Source: JAFKFH01 sp017307375
GTDB taxonomy: Bacteria; Pseudomonadota; Alphaproteobacteria; Ferrovibrionales; Ferrovibrionaceae
NCBI GenBank assembly: GCA_965229335.1
Contig: OZ245874.1
Location: 3,472,001 to 3,536,000 of the forward strand
DNA: 64,000 nt
Direction of reading: 5' to 3'
This document shows, in pieces, positions 33,536 to 42,365 of the stretch (its first letter is position 1; each line of letters opens with the position of its first letter). The position numbers were made by a program, and so were the translations under genes. The notes beneath the pieces are model-generated. The model had not been told where the DNA came from and searched no databases. It saw only the letters and a program-made list of their open reading frames with translations.

Positions 33536-34726
33536 ATGGCTACAAGCCACGACAGCGCGACCCTCACGGTCAAGCCGACCGTGCCGTGGTATCGCGACCG
33601 CAACGCCCGCGCCATTGCGTTTCAGATTCTCGCCCTCAGTGCGGTGATCCTGCTGGGCTGGTATCTCGTGTCGAACACCATGCACAACATGGCGACGCGC
33701 AACATCGCCACCGGCTGGAGTTTCCTCGGCCGCGAGGCCGGGTTCGGCATTTCCGAGCATGTCATCGAGTATTCGCCGGCCGATTCCTATGGCCGGGCGA
33801 TCCTCGTCGGCTTCCTCAACACCATCAAGGTGGCGGTGATCGGCATCGTCCTCGCGACGATCATCGGCGTCATCGTCGGCTTGGCGCGGCTGTCGCCGAA
33901 CTGGCTGGTCGCGCGGATGGCGACGGTCTATGTCGAAAGCCTGCGCAACGTACCGCTGCTGCTGCAGCTGATCATCTGGTACGGCCTGATCATCGCGATG
34001 CCCGGCCCGCGCCAGGCGGTGCAGATGATACCCGGGGTATTCCTGACCGGTCGCGGCGTCTACTACCCGTCGATCGAGGCCGAACCGGTCCACACGTGGA
34101 TGGCCGTGCTGTTCCTGGTCGGCATCGCGCTCACCTGGGGTTATGCCCGCTGGGCCAAGCGTCGCCAGGACGAGACCGGCAATGCGGCGCCGCTGTTGCT
34201 GCCGGCGCTCGGCTTCATCGTCGGCCTGCCGCTGGTCGCCTGGCTCGTTGCCGGCGCGCCGCTGACGCTCGGCATTCCCGAACTGAAGGGGTTCAATTTC
34301 GCCGGCGGCAGCGTGCTGTCGCCCGAATTCGCCGCGATGGTCGTAGGCCTTTCGACCTATACCGGCGCGTTCATCGCCGAAGTCGTGCGCTCGGGCATCC
34401 AGGCGGTCTCGCATGGCCAGACCGAGGCGGCCCGCGCGCTGGGGCTGAGGCCGATGCTGGTCACCCGCCTCGTCGTGTTTCCGCAGTCGCTGCGTGTCAT
34501 CGTCCCGCCGCTGACCAGCCAGTATCTGAACCTGACGAAGAATTCGTCGCTGGCGGTGGCGATCGGCTATCCGGACCTGGTCTCGACCGGCAATACCGCG
34601 CTGAACCAGACCGGCCAGGCCGTCGAATGCATTGCCATCATCATGGGCGTCTACCTCGCCATCTCGCTGGCGATCTCGCTGTTCATGAACTGGTACAACA
34701 AGCATATCGCGTTGGTGGAGCGCTGA
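33536..34726 (+). CDS. aapQ: General L-amino-acid ABC transporter, permease AapQ
   Basis: Inner-membrane permease of 396 residues. The long N-terminal part before the first conserved helix (residues about 1-90, with FLGREAGFGISEHVI) is the AapQ signature, as is the ATYVESLRNVPLLLQLIIWYG stretch. The EAA coupling loop is SHGQTEAARALGLRPMLVTRLVVFPQSLRVIVPPLTSQYLN. A GGGAGG site 6 nt upstream sets the ATG. It pairs with AapM; the next start follows 1 nt after its stop. Confidence 0.95.
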   Translation: MATSHDSATLTVKPTVPWYRDRNARAIAFQILALSAVILLGWYLVSNTMHNMATRNIATGWSFLGREAGFGISEHVIEYSPADSYGRAILVGFLNTIKVAVIGIVLATIIGVIVGLARLSPNWLVARMATVYVESLRNVPLLLQLIIWYGLIIAMPGPRQAVQMIPGVFLTGRGVYYPSIEAEPVHTWMAVLFLVGIALTWGYARWAKRRQDETGNAAPLLLPALGFIVGLPLVAWLVAGAPLTLGIPELKGFNFAGGSVLSPEFAAMVVGLSTYTGAFIAEVVRSGIQAVSHGQTEAARALGLRPMLVTRLVVFPQSLRVIVPPLTSQYLNLTKNSSLAVAIGYPDLVSTGNTALNQTGQAVECIAIIMGVYLAISLAISLFMNWYNKHIALVER

Positions 34727-34727
34727 G

Positions 34728-35834
34728 ATGACCGCTGCTGCAGACGCCGATCTGATTCCGGCACGCCGGCCGCCCGCCTCGGAGACCGGGGCGCTGGGCT
34801 GGGCCCGGCACAACCTGTTCTCCGGCTGGCTCAACACGATCATCACGATCGTCGCCGCCTTCGTCGCCTACAAGGTGATCTGGGGCGCGCTGTCCTATAC
34901 CGTGTTCAACGCGGTCTGGACCGGCACGCCGCAGACCTGCCAGGACATGCTGGGCAAGGGGGCCTGCTGGCTCGCCATCCAGGATCGCTATCGCTTCATC
35001 CTGTTCGGCCCCTTCGACTACGACCAGCAGTGGCGCGGCGCCCTGGTCATCTTCCTGTTCGTCGCGATGGTCGGCCTCTCGGCCATCCGGCGCTTCTGGG
35101 GCAAGAAGCTGATCTACGGCTGGGTCGCGGCACTCGCGGTCGTGCTGTGGCTGATGTATGGCGGGCTCGGCCTGAAGGTCGTCGAGACGTCGAAGTGGGG
35201 CGGCCTGCCGCTGACGCTGCTACTCGCCTTCGCCGGCATCATCTTCGCCTTCCCGCTCGGCATCGTGCTGGCGCTGGGCCGGCGCTCGCACATGCCGGCG
35301 ATCAAGGCACTGTGCGTCGCCTATATCGAACTGATCCGCGGCGTGCCGCTGATCTCGGTGCTGTTCATGGCCTCGGTGATGTTTCCGCTGTTCCTGCCGG
35401 AGAACATCACGATCGACAAGGTGCTGCGCGCCCAGGTCGGCATCATCCTGTTCACCGCGGCCTACACGGCCGAGGCGATCCGCGGCGGCCTGCAGGCGGT
35501 GCCGAAGGGCCAGTACGAGGCGGCCGACGCGCTCGGCCTCGGCTACTGGCGCAAGATGTCGCTGATCGTGCTGCCCCAGGCCCTGAAGATCTCGATCCCG
35601 TCGATCGTCAACAACTTCATCTCGACGCTGAAGGACACGTCGCTCGTCACCATCATCGCGCTCTACGATCTGCTGAACACGTCGAAGATCGCGTTCAACG
35701 AGCCGCAGTGGCGATCGTTCTTCTTCGACGGTTTCGTCGTCGCCGGCCTGATCTTCTTCGTCTTCTGCTTCTCCATCTCGCGCATCAGCATCAAGATCGA
35801 ACGGGTGCTGGATGTCGGCCACAAACGTCGTTGA
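34728..35834 (+). CDS. aapM: General L-amino-acid ABC transporter, permease AapM
   Basis: Second permease, 368 residues. The first helix block (ITIVAAFVAYKVIWGALSYTVFNAVW) and the mid-domain GLPLTLLLAFAGIIFAFPLGIVLALGRRS match AapM. The coupling loop is VPKGQYEAADALGLGYWRKMSLIVLPQALKISIPSIVNNF. It lies 1 nt after aapQ and 10 nt before aapP in one transcription unit. Confidence 0.95.
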   Translation: MTAAADADLIPARRPPASETGALGWARHNLFSGWLNTIITIVAAFVAYKVIWGALSYTVFNAVWTGTPQTCQDMLGKGACWLAIQDRYRFILFGPFDYDQQWRGALVIFLFVAMVGLSAIRRFWGKKLIYGWVAALAVVLWLMYGGLGLKVVETSKWGGLPLTLLLAFAGIIFAFPLGIVLALGRRSHMPAIKALCVAYIELIRGVPLISVLFMASVMFPLFLPENITIDKVLRAQVGIILFTAAYTAEAIRGGLQAVPKGQYEAADALGLGYWRKMSLIVLPQALKISIPSIVNNFISTLKDTSLVTIIALYDLLNTSKIAFNEPQWRSFFFDGFVVAGLIFFVFCFSISRISIKIERVLDVGHKRR

Positions 35835-35844
35835 GGCTTGAACC

Positions 35845-36588
35845 ATGTCCCAACCGATCATCACGATGAACAAGGTCAACAAGTGGTACGGCGAGTTCCA
35901 CGTGTTGCGCGATATCGAACTCGCGGTCTCGAAGGGCGAGCGGATCGTGGTCTGCGGCCCTTCGGGCTCGGGCAAGTCGACGCTGATCCGCTGCATCAAC
36001 CGGCTCGAGGAGCATCAGGCCGGCTCGATCAAGGTCGACGGCATCGAACTGACCGACGACGTCAAGAACATCGAGCAGATTCGCCGCGAAGTCGGCATGG
36101 TGTTCCAGCACTTCAACCTGTTCCCGCATCTGACCGTGCTGGAGAATTGCTGCCTTGGCCCGATCTGGGTGCGCAAGATGCCGCGCGCCGAGGCCGAGGA
36201 AATCGCGATGAAGTACCTCAAGCGGGTGCGCATCCCCGAGCAGGCCAACAAGTATCCGGGCCAGCTCTCGGGCGGTCAGCAGCAGCGCGTGGCGATCGCC
36301 CGCTCGCTGTGCATGAACCCGAAGATCATGCTGTTCGACGAGCCGACCTCGGCGCTGGATCCGGAAATGGTCAAGGAAGTGCTCGACGTCATGATCGGCC
36401 TGGCCGAGGACAGCGGCATGACCATGCTGTGCGTGACCCACGAGATGGGCTTCGCCCGTTCGGTCGCCCACCGCGTGATCTTCATGGACCGCGGCCAGAT
36501 CATCGAGCAGAACGACCCGGAGACGTTCTTCCACAGCCCGCAGAACGAGCGGACCAAGCTGTTCCTGAGCCAGATCCTGGCGCACTGA
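35845..36588 (+). CDS. aapP: General L-amino-acid ABC transporter, ATPase AapP
   Basis: Polar amino-acid type ATPase, 247 residues: Walker A GPSGSGKST, Q-loop VFQHFNLFPHLT, signature LSGGQQQRVAIARSL, Walker B ILMFDEPTSALDPE and the switch His in VTHEMGFARSVAHRVIFMDRG. It energises AapQM. A UUCG-loop hairpin closes the operon behind it. Confidence 0.96.
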   Translation: MSQPIITMNKVNKWYGEFHVLRDIELAVSKGERIVVCGPSGSGKSTLIRCINRLEEHQAGSIKVDGIELTDDVKNIEQIRREVGMVFQHFNLFPHLTVLENCCLGPIWVRKMPRAEAEEIAMKYLKRVRIPEQANKYPGQLSGGQQQRVAIARSLCMNPKIMLFDEPTSALDPEMVKEVLDVMIGLAEDSGMTMLCVTHEMGFARSVAHRVIFMDRGQIIEQNDPETFFHSPQNERTKLFLSQILAH

Positions 36589-36596
36589 AGACGGCA

Positions 36597-36620
36597 GGGC
36601 GGGGCCTTCGGGCCTCGCCC
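36597..36620 (+). terminator. Terminator of the aap operon
   Basis: GGGCGGGGCC-TTCG-GGCCTCGCCC, a 10-bp stem with one G-U pair and a UUCG tetraloop, 8 nt past the aapP stop. The convergent AraC-family gene ends 6 nt further on, so it may serve both strands. Confidence 0.7.
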
Positions 36621-36626
36621 CACCGA

Positions 36627-37466
36627 TCAGCGCCTGATCACCGGCACCCAGATCTCGACCCCGCCATCGCCGGTTCGCGGATCGAATGCCGGCAAATGGC
36701 GTTCCAGCGATGGCGCAGTCACCGGCGCGCAATCGCCCGAGTTCGGCATCCAGACGTCCCAAACCGCCCCGTAGCTGCCGTCCAGCGCCGAGACATGGCC
36801 GCGATGGGTGAAGACGGCATAGAGCTGTGGTGCCAGCCGCAGTCGCTTCAGGCCTGCTGGCGCCTCCGCCCGGGCAGTCACCTCGCTGGCGCAGCCGTAG
36901 TCGAAATTCCCCTGATCGTCCAAAGCACGGACGACGCCGACCGGCACCGGCTGGGTCTTGGGGCCGATGCCGGCGTGTTCCGGAATGAATTCCTGCCACT
37001 GCTGGGCGATCGGCCGGGTGTGGTCGAACCGGTGGCGCCGGAACAGGCCGATCAGGTGGATGACGCCGGTCATCTCGAAACGCGGGGGATCCAGCGGCAG
37101 CGGAGTCCGGTCGGTATCGCCCATTGCGGTCACGAGGGGGATACCTTCGACACTGCCGCCGCGCCGCACGGCGGTCGGCGTGGTGCCGAATTGCGCCCGG
37201 AAGGCGCGGGTGAAGGCTTCGTGCGAGCCATAGCCGGCGCCGATCGCGAGATCGAGGATGTCGGATGCGCCGGCGGCAAGCGCCCGCGCCGCCTCGGTCA
37301 GGCGGCGGCCGCGCAGATAGGCCAGCACCGACGTACCCGTTGTCCGCGCGAAGGCATGGGCCAGATGATGGCGCGAAACGCCGCAGGCAGAGGCGATGTC
37401 GGCCAGGGTCGCGGCCTGGAACAGGTGCCGCTCGATCACCCATAAGGCCTTTGCCGTCAGCGACAT
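36627..37466 (-). CDS. AraC-family regulator with GyrI-like ligand domain
   Basis: Rob/SoxS-style regulator of 279 residues. The N-terminal double helix-turn-helix (about 7-103) includes TLADIASACGVSRHHLAHAF and AIGAGYGSHEAFTRAFRAQFG. The rest is a GyrI-like small-molecule-binding domain (from about 130; VIHLIGLFRRHRFD ... AVWDVWMPNSGDCAPVTAPSLERHLP). Such proteins bind drugs or cationic compounds and activate transporters. ATG at 37466 is preferred over 37472 because GGGG lies 6 nt before it. The target may be the divergent VirK/YbjX-like gene or elsewhere. Confidence 0.88.
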   Translation of the reverse strand: MSLTAKALWVIERHLFQAATLADIASACGVSRHHLAHAFARTTGTSVLAYLRGRRLTEAARALAAGASDILDLAIGAGYGSHEAFTRAFRAQFGTTPTAVRRGGSVEGIPLVTAMGDTDRTPLPLDPPRFEMTGVIHLIGLFRRHRFDHTRPIAQQWQEFIPEHAGIGPKTQPVPVGVVRALDDQGNFDYGCASEVTARAEAPAGLKRLRLAPQLYAVFTHRGHVSALDGSYGAVWDVWMPNSGDCAPVTAPSLERHLPAFDPRTGDGGVEIWVPVIRR

Positions 37467-37601
37467 CAGCATCCCCTTCGCGGGCCAGAAAATTGAGACG
37501 AAAGCGTTGGTCTTTGAGACGGACCGGCCTGTCGGGCCGGTAGGCCGGCACCTAGCATGCCGTGCCATTCGGTATCCATTGCCCGTTTCATGAGTTTGCC
37601 C

Positions 37602-38546
37602 ATGCGACCCGACGTCGTTGCCACCCTTCTGCCGCGACCAGCGGCCCGTCCCGGTTGGCTGCTGCCGCTGGTCTATGCGGCAGACATTCTGGCAAGCGGC
37701 GGTCTCCGCCGTGCCGTCCGCTTCCTGGGGCGCGCCGCGACCTGCCCCCGCGCGACGGTCTGCTGGCTCGCCTATGTCGATGCCGGGCCGCCCCGCGCCG
37801 CGCCGCTTCCCGCCCGGCTCGACCTGGCCCAGAAGATCTACCGGCCGTTCGCCCGCCGCGATGTCGACCTGGCCGGGCGCATCGCCCGGCTGCGGGCGCA
37901 TTACGACGTACTGGCCCTTCGGCTGTCGGTCACGGGTATCGCCCGGCTTGCATCCGGCAAACCGCTCGTCCTTGCCACGCTGACCGGGCGTAGCGGCCGC
38001 CGCTACGATATCATCGTGGTCCGCGATTGCCGCTTCGGCAAGGAAGGCGAGATCTCCCTCGTCCTGCAGGCCCACGGGCCCGACCTCGTGCTGGCGACCC
38101 TGACTTTGACCCTGGATCGTACCCGCGATGGCGTGCCGCGACTGTCTCTCGGCGGGCTGCAAGGGCCGCCGCGACCGCATGGCCGCGACGACGTCGTCAC
38201 CGCCACCCGTGATCTGCACGGGCTGCGCCCAAAGCGGGCGGTGATCACCGCCGCCAGTGCGCTGGCCCGCTGGCTCGGTGCCGGCGCCATGGTCGCGGTC
38301 TCGAATGCGAACCATGTCAGTCATGCCACGAACCGTCGTGGCCCCGTCCACGCCGACTACGATACCTTCTGGCAGGAACTGGGCGGATCTCGCGGCGCGG
38401 CCGGCGACTTCGACCTGCCGGTCGATCCGCCGTGCCGATCGCCCGACGAGGTCCCGGCCAAGCGCCGAAAGGAATGGCTGCGCCGTAGCGCGATCATCGA
38501 GGATCTGGCCCAGCAGGTGCCGCGCAGCCTCAACGGCGCGCTGTAG
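37602..38546 (+). CDS. VirK/YbjX family protein (DUF535)
   Basis: Cytosolic protein of about 314 residues of the DUF535 (VirK/YbjX) family, known from virulence and antimicrobial-peptide stress studies in enterobacteria but without a defined activity. Recognisable segments are KIYRPFARRDVDLAGRIARLRAHYDVL, the YDIIVVRDCRFGKEGEISLVL strand pair, LGGLQGPP and SNANHVSHA with Y-D-T-F-W-Q-E-L-G-G. The start is uncertain: ATGs at 37557, 37590 and 37602 share the frame and none has a strong ribosome site. Divergent to the AraC-family gene. Confidence 0.75.
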   Translation: MRPDVVATLLPRPAARPGWLLPLVYAADILASGGLRRAVRFLGRAATCPRATVCWLAYVDAGPPRAAPLPARLDLAQKIYRPFARRDVDLAGRIARLRAHYDVLALRLSVTGIARLASGKPLVLATLTGRSGRRYDIIVVRDCRFGKEGEISLVLQAHGPDLVLATLTLTLDRTRDGVPRLSLGGLQGPPRPHGRDDVVTATRDLHGLRPKRAVITAASALARWLGAGAMVAVSNANHVSHATNRRGPVHADYDTFWQELGGSRGAAGDFDLPVDPPCRSPDEVPAKRRKEWLRRSAIIEDLAQQVPRSLNGAL

Positions 38547-38641
38547 CAGGCCGCGGGTGCAGCAGCGCAATTTCGATCAAGCGCACCGCCCGATCCCTCG
38601 CTAAATCCTCTTCATCATCCGCCGGGAAAGGACGACGAGCG

Positions 38642-40069
38642 ATGAACTGGCAAAGCGCCACCGATTTGATCGAAGCCCTTGACCACCGGCAGGTGTCGTC
38701 GCTCGAACTCACCGAGCGGGCGATCGCGCGGATCGAGGCCGATGACGACACGATCAACGCCGTCGTGGTCCGCGACTTCGAGCGGGCGCTGGCAGCGGCT
38801 CGCCAGGCCGACGAAACCCGCAGGCGTGGCGGTGCAGGCGCACTCCTCGGCCTGCCGGTGACGGTGAAGGAATGTTTCGACGTCGCCGGCCTGCCCACCA
38901 CCTGGGGCGTGGCGGGCAGCGAAAAGTCGCTGGCTCCCGAAGACGCGGTGGTCGTGCAGCGGCTGAAGGCCGCGGGCGCGGTCGTGCTGGGCAAGACCAA
39001 CGTGCCGGTGATGCTGACGGACTGGCAGGCGGCCAATCCGATCTACGGGGTTACCTCCAATCCCTGGAATGCCGCCCGTACCTCCGGTGGATCGTCGGGC
39101 GGCAGCGCCGCCGCCCTGGCGGCCGGATTCGTCGCGCTGGAGGTCGGCAGCGATCTCGCCGGTTCGATCCGCGTGCCCGCAGCCTTCTGTGGCGTCTACG
39201 GCCACAAGCCGTCCTACGGGCTGGTCCCGTTGCGCGGCGCGTCGCCCCCCGGCGCGCCGCGGCTGTCGACGATGCCGGCGATCGACATGGCGGTCGCGGG
39301 CCCGATGGCGCGCAGCGCCGCCGATCTCGACCTCGCCCTCGATGTCCTGGCCGGGCCCGATCTCGATGCGGCGGCCTACCGGCTCGCCTTGCCGCCGGCC
39401 CGGCATAGGGCGCTGAGGGATTATCGCGTCCTGGTGCTGGACCACCACCCGCTGGTCCCGCTGCAGGCGGCGATCCGGACCCGGCTGAACGCGGTCGCCG
39501 ACGATCTGATCCGGGCCGGCTGCACCGTCGGCCGCGAGGCGCCGGGCCTGCCGGATCTGCGGATGGTCGCGCGGGTGTTCGGCCGCCTGCTGCTGTCGTT
39601 CGCCGGCGCCGACATGCCGCAGCAGGCTTATGACGAGATGCGCGCCCGGGCCAGCGGCACCGACGATGATCCGCAGACGGCCCTGACGCTGTCGCACCGC
39701 GACTGGATCGTGGCCGACCGCCAGCGCAGCTGGATCCGCCATCTCTGGCGTCAGGTCTTCGGCGACTGGGACATCGTCCTGTGCCCGGTCACGCCGACGA
39801 CCGCCTTTCCGCATGACCATCGCGACCAGACCGTCCGCACTCTCGCGGTCGACGGGCGAGAGATCCCCTATAACAGCCAGTCGATCTGGTGCGGCATCGC
39901 CAACATGGCCGGATTGCCGGCCACCGCGTTGCCCGCCGGCCTCGATGCCGATGGACTGCCGATCGGCCTGCAGGCGATCGGGCCGCATCTGGAGGACCGG
40001 ACGACGATCGCCTTCGTCCGGCTGCTGGCCGAGGCGATCGGCGGCTTCGCGCCGCCGCCCGGCTACTGA
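38642..40069 (+). CDS. Amidase (amidase signature family)
   Basis: Cytosolic hydrolase of 475 residues with the amidase-signature triad: Lys76 (PVTVKECFD), cis-Ser151 in GGSSGGS and Ser175 in DLAGSIRVPA. It hydrolyses an amide or nitrogenous carboxamide; the substrate is unclear and it could equally be a non-GatA homologue. No GatC/GatB genes are near, so it is not the tRNA amidotransferase subunit. It ends on top of the convergent SRPBCC-VOC gene (7-bp overlap). Confidence 0.9.
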   Translation: MNWQSATDLIEALDHRQVSSLELTERAIARIEADDDTINAVVVRDFERALAAARQADETRRRGGAGALLGLPVTVKECFDVAGLPTTWGVAGSEKSLAPEDAVVVQRLKAAGAVVLGKTNVPVMLTDWQAANPIYGVTSNPWNAARTSGGSSGGSAAALAAGFVALEVGSDLAGSIRVPAAFCGVYGHKPSYGLVPLRGASPPGAPRLSTMPAIDMAVAGPMARSAADLDLALDVLAGPDLDAAAYRLALPPARHRALRDYRVLVLDHHPLVPLQAAIRTRLNAVADDLIRAGCTVGREAPGLPDLRMVARVFGRLLLSFAGADMPQQAYDEMRARASGTDDDPQTALTLSHRDWIVADRQRSWIRHLWRQVFGDWDIVLCPVTPTTAFPHDHRDQTVRTLAVDGREIPYNSQSIWCGIANMAGLPATALPAGLDADGLPIGLQAIGPHLEDRTTIAFVRLLAEAIGGFAPPPGY

Positions 40070-40815
40070 CCGTCCGACCACACCGCCAGTTCGTTGCCGG
40101 CGGGGTCGGCGAAATGGAAACGGCGGCCGCCGGGAAAGGCGAAGATCGGCTTGATGATCCTGCCGCCCGCGGCTGCAACCCTTGCCGCCGTCGCCTCAAG
40201 GTCGTCGGCATAGAGGACCACCAGCGGCATCGCGGCCGCGGCGGGCGCGAAGCCGCCGTCCATGCGACCGTCGGTGAAAGCCCGGTATTGCGGGCCGTAG
40301 GCGGTGAACCGCCAGTCGAACAGGTCCCGGTAGAACCTCTCGACCTGGTCCAGGTCGGGGGCGCGGAACTCGACGTAGTCGACGCGGCCGTCGCGAATCG
40401 ACGGCATGTCGCGCGCCGGCTCGCGCTCGGCCAGTTGCTTGAGCCGGGCAAGGTCGCGCCCGACCCAGTCGATATCGCGGGCAAAGGCTGCGTCGTCCAT
40501 CTGGTCCCGGCGAAACACGGTGACCAGGACTTCCGCCCCGTCGTCGCAGGCGATCACGCGCAGCGGCACGTATATGTCCGGCCGGCCGTCCAGGCTGACC
40601 CAGTGGTCGGCGATGCCGAAGTCGTTGCGCGGGGTGAAGCGGATGACGGCGCGGCCCTCCGGCGTCTGGCCGACCCACCTGCCATCGATTTCGTCGAGCC
40701 GGGTGGCAAGGCCCGATGCCCATTCCGTCATCCGCGCCGGGGCCGCGACGATATCGTAGACCTGGGCCATCGGGCGCGCGATGCGAATGGCGACGGTACG
40801 GCTGGTTTCGGTCAT
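40063..40815 (-). CDS. SRPBCC-VOC fusion protein
   Basis: A two-domain protein of 250 residues. The N-terminal half (about 1-135) is an SRPBCC/AHSA1-like fold (RTVAIRIARPMAQVYDIVAAPARMTEWASGLA). The C-terminal half (about 140-250) is a single VOC/glyoxalase-bleomycin-resistance module (VDYVEFRAPDLDQVERFYRDLFDWRFTAYG ... FHFADPAGNELAVW). VOC modules normally dimerise to form a metal site, here perhaps through the fusion. Both folds bind small molecules; substrate unknown. ATG at 40815 defines it; the longer open frame to 41601 is a shadow of the next genes. Confidence 0.75.
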   Translation of the reverse strand: MTETSRTVAIRIARPMAQVYDIVAAPARMTEWASGLATRLDEIDGRWVGQTPEGRAVIRFTPRNDFGIADHWVSLDGRPDIYVPLRVIACDDGAEVLVTVFRRDQMDDAAFARDIDWVGRDLARLKQLAEREPARDMPSIRDGRVDYVEFRAPDLDQVERFYRDLFDWRFTAYGPQYRAFTDGRMDGGFAPAAAAMPLVVLYADDLEATAARVAAAGGRIIKPIFAFPGGRRFHFADPAGNELAVWSDGQ

Positions 40816-40874
40816 GCCCTGTCCTCCAAGGCCGGAACGGGAGGCGCGGATCGGCGATCCCCGCCGGCAGTCCG

Positions 40875-41462
40875 TCAGGCGGCCGGCGGCACCGCGTAGG
40901 GACCCGGGTCGAAAAGGACATCGCGGGTGGCGACCGGATTGAACCCGACGCTCTGATAGACCGCCAGCGCACGCGGATGGTCCAGCGTGCAGGTATTGAC
41001 GGTCAGCCGGGTGGTATTGCCGGTCCAGGCCTCGGCCACCACGCGGCGCAGAAAGAAGCCGCCGAGCCGCAGGCCCAGGAACTCCGGTGCGAGGCCGAAG
41101 TAGGACAGGTTGACCTCGGTGCCGCCGCGGCCGTCGAGTTCGGCGAAACCTGCCGGCACGCCGCCGACATAGGGGATCAGGATCCTGACCCGCTCGTCCT
41201 GGATGATGGCCGCGATATCGTCGTCGGGCATGCGCTTGCGGTCGGTCCACAACCAGGGCTGGCCGACGGCGTCGTAGAGATAGCGGTAATAGCCGACCGG
41301 GCAGCGTTCCGCGCGCAGGAGTGCGAGTTTCAGGCTGCCCGGCGTCGGGTAGTGACGCGGCGCAGGCGGCGCGGTCATCTCCAGATAGGTGATGCGTGTC
41401 CGGATGCGCCCGTCGGGCTCGAACGGGATCGGAAACAGACCAAGGGCGAGCGGATGCGGCAT
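40875..41462 (-). CDS. GNAT-family N-acetyltransferase
   Basis: A 195-residue acetyltransferase-like protein. The core GNAT strands and acetyl-CoA pyrophosphate loop appear as VNLSYFGLAPEFLGLRLGGFFLRRVVAEAW, and the conserved Tyr region as NTCTLDHPRALAVYQSVGFNPV. It acetylates an unknown amine. The start lies inside the sseA stop (TGATG), so the two genes form a transcriptional unit. Confidence 0.8.
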   Translation of the reverse strand: MPHPLALGLFPIPFEPDGRIRTRITYLEMTAPPAPRHYPTPGSLKLALLRAERCPVGYYRYLYDAVGQPWLWTDRKRMPDDDIAAIIQDERVRILIPYVGGVPAGFAELDGRGGTEVNLSYFGLAPEFLGLRLGGFFLRRVVAEAWTGNTTRLTVNTCTLDHPRALAVYQSVGFNPVATRDVLFDPGPYAVPPAA

Positions 41463-42319
41463 CAGTCGACGGCGACCGGCAATTCGGGGCGGCCGCCCCA
41501 CTCGGTCCAGGAACCGTCATAGACCGCGACCGAACGATGGCCCAGCAGATGCAGGCCGAAGGCCAGCACGCAGGCCGAGATGCCCGAACCGCAGGTGGCA
41601 ATCACGGGCTTGGCGAGATCGACGCCCGCGTCGGCAAAGCGCCGGCGCAGCGTGTCGGCGTCGACCACGGTCCCGTCCTCGGGATTGCTCAGTGCGACAG
41701 AAGGCAGGTTCTTCGAGCCGGGAATGTGCCCCGAACGCAAGCCGGGACGAAACTCCGGCTCGGCCCCGCTGAACCGGCCGGCGCTGCGGGCGTCGAGCAC
41801 CTGCTCGCGCCCCGACGACAGATTGGCCTTGATCTGCTCGACGTCGCGCACCAGCAGCGAATTCATCCGGGCGGTGAAATGACGTTCGCGGGGATGGGGC
41901 GGATAATCCTCGACCGGGCGCCCCTCGGCCAGCCATTTGCGCATTCCACCGTCGAGGATCGCGACGTCGTTGTGACCGAAGACGCGGAACATCCACCAGA
42001 CCCGCGTGGCCGACAGCAACTGGTCGGAGCCGTCGTAGACGACGATGCGGCTGCCGTCGCCCAGGCCCAGCTTGCGCATGCGGCTCGAGAACTTTTCCGG
42101 GCTCGGCAGCATGTGGGGCAGGGGGCTCGACGTGTCGGCGATCTCGTCGATGTCGAAGAAGACCGCGCCGGGAATATGGCGGGCGGCATATTCCGCCTTC
42201 GGGTCACGTTTCAGCTGGGGCAGGTACCAGGAGGCGTCGACGACGCGCACATCGGGCGCATCCAGGCGTTCGGCCAGCCAGCTGGTCGAGACCAGCGCGT
42301 CCGCATTGGCGTAAGGCAT
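41462..42319 (-). CDS. sseA: 3-mercaptopyruvate/thiosulfate sulfurtransferase
   Basis: Two-rhodanese-domain sulfurtransferase, 285 residues, with active-site Cys243 in the C-terminal domain (CGSGISA). The CGSG[SIV]-type loop points to mercaptopyruvate rather than thiosulfate sulfurtransferase. The inactive N-terminal rhodanese domain has no cysteine at the equivalent place. It transfers sulfur from 3-mercaptopyruvate to a thiol or cyanide. The ATG at 42319 follows GAGGAAAAC; a GTG at 42334 is the alternative. It lies downstream of cysK and alaX, all on the minus strand. Confidence 0.9.
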   Translation of the reverse strand: MPYANADALVSTSWLAERLDAPDVRVVDASWYLPQLKRDPKAEYAARHIPGAVFFDIDEIADTSSPLPHMLPSPEKFSSRMRKLGLGDGSRIVVYDGSDQLLSATRVWWMFRVFGHNDVAILDGGMRKWLAEGRPVEDYPPHPRERHFTARMNSLLVRDVEQIKANLSSGREQVLDARSAGRFSGAEPEFRPGLRSGHIPGSKNLPSVALSNPEDGTVVDADTLRRRFADAGVDLAKPVIATCGSGISACVLAFGLHLLGHRSVAVYDGSWTEWGGRPELPVAVD

Positions 42320-42365
42320 GTTTTCCTCGTTCACTCTTCCTGGCGCGTGGGCTTATCTGCGGCGG

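Noticed and set aside
36627..38570. Long form of the AraC gene up to 38570
   Set aside because: The AraC domain begins at 37466; upstream codons are antisense to the VirK/YbjX-like gene.
38642..40069. GatA subunit of the tRNA amidotransferase
   Set aside because: Sequence has the amidase triad but no GatB/GatC partners and lacks GatA-specific context; kept as generic amidase.
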